A stretch of 64,000 bases of DNA from Planctomycetota bacterium (lineage in GTDB: Bacteria; Planctomycetota; Planctomycetia; Pirellulales; Thermoguttaceae). The first letter of the stretch is position 1, and every line of letters begins with the position of its first letter. Position numbers and translations under genes: made by a program. Shown piece by piece: positions 61,450 through 64,000 of this stretch. A model generated the notes under the pieces. The model was not told where the DNA came from. It saw only the letters and a program-made list of their open reading frames with translations, and made no database searches. The DNA lies in NCBI GenBank assembly GCA_029550925.1, contig JAKPGL010000130.1, positions 1-64,000 of the forward strand, read 5' to 3'.

Positions 61450-63861
61450 TTATGGATTCGGTCTATTTTCGTGCTCTACCGGATAAACAAATCGGACAAA
61501 CACCAGATGTTGATCTTCGGGCGGATGGGGGAGCGGTTGGCCGTCTCGCAAAACCACAGTTCCAGGGATTCCGTCAACCGGTCGGTTTTCTACCGAGGCT
61601 GTTGGCCAGCCGGTCGGCTGCTGCACCTGGGCCACCAGCACCGCCCTGCCCTGCCGAAGCCAACCGGTTCCGTCCAGAAAACTATGATACCGATGGGTTA
61701 GCCCCGTGTAGGTTTCGCCGCCGATACTGTCGAAGAACATCATGGTCTGGAGGATTTCTACCAGGTTATGGGATTGGGGGTTATAGGGTTTTCGGCTCGA
61801 GGCGGCCCACCCGGCTGCGCCCACTTGTCCGCCGCCTCCGCCGCCTAGGAGTGTGGGAAGTTCGATCCGCTGGCGGGACATCGGCTCAATGCGGACGGTT
61901 TGGCCCGGCGCGAGTCGGCCCAAAGCATATCCCCATCGGCCATAGGCTAGGATACATTGGTCCAGTGGTATAGGCAGCGTATTGGTCAGATCGCCTTCGG
62001 GCAATTGGTCCCGATCGACCAGATGGGCCTGCGGCCAAGCGCGACAAGGCGTCCACCATCGGCCCAGGACCAATCGGCTGCTCCAGACGTGTACTGGCAG
62101 GCCCAGCAGTTGATCGGCTTCGGCGGTCCAGTGATACGGTCGGCCCCAAAGCAGATTGCCGCCCGGTCGGGTCTGCATTCCGCCCAGGCCTTCGCCGGCC
62201 AGGCCGATCGGCGAAAGAACGGTCTGGGAGGTTTGGAGCAGCTTTCCGTCCGGACCATACTGGCGGAGAGCCAACGTGTAGGCGTCTGTCTGTGGACTGA
62301 ACAAATTCACCCATGTCGCTCCCCGCACCAGGCCCGCGGCCGTATCCACATCCAACACGTCCACTTGATTGTAGCGAACTTGCCGACCTTTCAGATACAC
62401 ACTCAGGCCATAGGCGCCCACGGCCGTCAGGACGACCAGGGTGGAAAACGTCAGCCAGGTCCAATGCATCCGGCCGACCACTTTTCGCAGGAAGAAATAA
62501 TCCCCAGGACCGATGAGCAGAATATAGAGCACCATCAGCCCAGCCACCGGCCAGAAAGAGATCATTGGCAGCCCCTCGAACTGATCTAAGGCGGATCGCC
62601 ATTGGCCGCTCAGGTCGCGGTAGCCGGTATGGAGCAAGGCCCCGCCTTCGCTGGTTTGTTCGGTTTTGGGCAGGGGCAGGGCCAGCAGTTTGCGGAGCAG
62701 CCGACCTCGGTCCGGCCAGTGAGCAAGCGGCGGCCGATCAAAGTCCCCGGCAAGGACCAGCACTTCGCCCAATCCATAAGGCCGACGGATCGCCAGCGGG
62801 GTATCGCCTTCACGGACCTCCACCAGACCTTCTATCCGGTCCCAGCGAGGGGCGGCAATCGTTGTTTCCGGTCGCCCCATGCCGGGCACAGGCCGACTGC
62901 TCTCCGCATACATTTCATATCCGGCGGCGGAGCGGAGAGAAGCCAGGCCGACCACCCGGCCGGGCAACCATTGGGCCAATACGCCCCCCTGCCCTGCCGC
63001 CTCCTGAGCCTTGGCGCCTAAAAACACCACCAATTTCCCGCCCTGCCGAACCCACAGGTCCAGGGCGTTGGAACGCTCCGGATCGGTCCAAAGCGGCTGG
63101 AGCAGATCGGGTTGGCTGGTGGAGATGGTGATTAAATCTACTCCATCGTAGCCACACCCATTCGTCGGTAATCGACCCACCGCGTCCGGGTCGGAAAGCT
63201 GGACCACCACCGGGGCGCGGTCTTTGGGCCAATGGAGGCTGCCGATCACTTCCACCGGACGGACCGCGTCTTCCAAGCCCACAGACGCCGGGCCAATGGA
63301 GACCAGCAGAAGTTGGGCGGCCCCCATCGCTGGGAACAACTCTCCGGTCGGCGTGCTTTTGGCAGACTGGCCGGGCAATGTCTCCCCTGTCGCCCGGACG
63401 CCGATCTTTTTTTCTACGAGCCGATCGCCCGCCCGAACCTGATCGCCCTCCGAGACCGGTTCATGCAGAGCTACGGTCAGCCCCCCTTCGGTCTGGCTGA
63501 AAAGGACATACATGAAATGGCGAACTTCTTCGCCGGCCTTCCATCGCAAAAGACGTTCCGGCCGAACCCGGACGCCGAAACAGGCCGTGGTGCCTTCGCT
63601 ATCGGGCGTCTGGAGCACAACGACCGCCTGGCCCGGCGTCGAACCGCCCCGAACGATCACTTCCACCGGCGCCCAAAACCCCACCTTATACCGCCCTGCC
63701 CAGCCAACCCGTACTCCTAGGATTTCAGGCGCCGCCGAACTGGCTTGGGCCGACGGAGGAGCGGCGGTGCTCGAGGGCGGCGACTCTGCCGTGGCCGGTA
63801 GGACGCCAGAAAAGAGGAATACTAGCCCCGGCCAAGCCCAGTGAAAGGTTCCCCTAAGCAA
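61450..63861 (-). CDS. Large membrane protein linked to the ABC transporter
   Basis: 803 aa. Signal peptide or anchor FLFSGVLPATAES, then a long exported beta-rich part (LGVRVGWAGRYKVGFWAPVEVIV, LFPAMGAAQLLLVSIG), hydrophobic helices near residue 430-470 (FWPVAGLMVLYILLIGPGDYFFL and WLTFSTLVVLTAVGAYGL) and a C-terminal exported region with GGGGGGQVGAAGWA. In other planctomycetes such proteins stand next to CcmA-type ATPases and gliding-like Gld permeases. A G/C mini-repeat (62984-62999) lies inside and codes for AAGQGG. Confidence 0.78.
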   Translation of the reverse strand: MLRGTFHWAWPGLVFLFSGVLPATAESPPSSTAAPPSAQASSAAPEILGVRVGWAGRYKVGFWAPVEVIVRGGSTPGQAVVVLQTPDSEGTTACFGVRVRPERLLRWKAGEEVRHFMYVLFSQTEGGLTVALHEPVSEGDQVRAGDRLVEKKIGVRATGETLPGQSAKSTPTGELFPAMGAAQLLLVSIGPASVGLEDAVRPVEVIGSLHWPKDRAPVVVQLSDPDAVGRLPTNGCGYDGVDLITISTSQPDLLQPLWTDPERSNALDLWVRQGGKLVVFLGAKAQEAAGQGGVLAQWLPGRVVGLASLRSAAGYEMYAESSRPVPGMGRPETTIAAPRWDRIEGLVEVREGDTPLAIRRPYGLGEVLVLAGDFDRPPLAHWPDRGRLLRKLLALPLPKTEQTSEGGALLHTGYRDLSGQWRSALDQFEGLPMISFWPVAGLMVLYILLIGPGDYFFLRKVVGRMHWTWLTFSTLVVLTAVGAYGLSVYLKGRQVRYNQVDVLDVDTAAGLVRGATWVNLFSPQTDAYTLALRQYGPDGKLLQTSQTVLSPIGLAGEGLGGMQTRPGGNLLWGRPYHWTAEADQLLGLPVHVWSSRLVLGRWWTPCRAWPQAHLVDRDQLPEGDLTNTLPIPLDQCILAYGRWGYALGRLAPGQTVRIEPMSRQRIELPTLLGGGGGGQVGAAGWAASSRKPYNPQSHNLVEILQTMMFFDSIGGETYTGLTHRYHSFLDGTGWLRQGRAVLVAQVQQPTGWPTASVENRPVDGIPGTVVLRDGQPLPHPPEDQHLVFVRFVYPVEHENRPNP

Positions 63862-64000
63862 TATCGTGTTTCTGACGACCGACCCAATTGCCGGGCCTCC
63901 TGCCCTGCCCTGCCCTGCCTTTGCAGCATCGGCCTGTTGAGGCTTGGCCCCCCTGCCCTGCCCTACTCTACCTTTCCCGGCCAGTTTGGGTCTGCCCCCC
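63862..64000. repeat. Upstream of the membrane protein gene: G/C mini-repeats
   Basis: CCTGCCCTGCCCTGCCCTGCC (63899-63920) and CCCCCCTGCCCTGCCCTACTC (63948-63970) bracket a short non-coding piece. No gene start of another protein is visible before the window ends. Confidence 0.7.

Overview
The window looks like a chromosomal segment of a planctomycete (Pirellulales or Thermogutta-like relatives). The reasons are protein families: a DUF1559 prepilin-type protein followed by a small lipoprotein, several PEP-CTERM proteins with LamG-like domains, Gfo/Idh/MocA oxidoreductases with Tat-like leaders, a DUF1080 hydrolase, a PQQ-type beta-propeller, a Cys-rich secreted repeat protein and large secreted proteins of unknown family. 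This is inference from content; no rRNA or single marker fixes the genus.

Layout. 0-11 kb: a zinc-dependent phospholipase C/P1-nuclease-like protein cut by the window edge, a secreted tandem DUF1284-like protein, an SDR, an HD protein, pyrD, trpS, a Gfo/Idh/MocA enzyme, a DUF1080 protein and a membrane protein. 11-20 kb: an atypical P-II protein, tRNA-Ser(UGA) with a textbook MITE just upstream, HDOD and TPR proteins, a PQQ propeller, a cupin, and a Cys-rich protein behind a strongly structured leader. 20-26 kb: hemE, a three-gene envelope operon and a LolA-like protein. 26.2-31.6 kb: an island bounded by ~370-bp direct repeats, holding a wrecked IS5-type transposase, a GH106-like alpha-L-rhamnosidase and a chimeric ORF. 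31.5-38 kb: a DeoR-type regulator divergent from a PEP-CTERM gene whose promoter carries an inverted repeat, then the DUF1559/lipoprotein pair and a second PEP-CTERM gene with a frameshift in its leader. 38-53 kb: mostly housekeeping (pdxA, dtd, an interrupted lgt, cvpA, accA, a Ser/Thr kinase, a GT4 glycosyltransferase, truA, asd). 53-60 kb: an HpcH/HpaI aldolase, then a second island bounded by 108-bp apparently identical direct repeats (SASA-type esterase, Gfo/Idh/MocA enzyme, unknown secreted protein), then another PEP-CTERM gene. 60-64 kb: an ABC ATPase and a large membrane protein.

The most unusual aspect is the density of small repeats: a CCCTGCCCTGCCCC-type G/C mini-repeat that also lies inside genes (including a ~58-residue in-frame insertion in TruA), a MITE-like family with TTCAGCCGA(A/G)TGCAGTA ends, palindromic GTCGGCTGTTAGCCGGC/CCCGCTGTTAGCGGG clusters, and GTCATTCCCGCG...CGGGAATGAC elements. 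A ~150-bp leader with a conserved hairpin is shared by the rhamnosidase gene and the PEP-CTERM gene at 58.9 kb; it is the best candidate here for an undescribed regulatory element.
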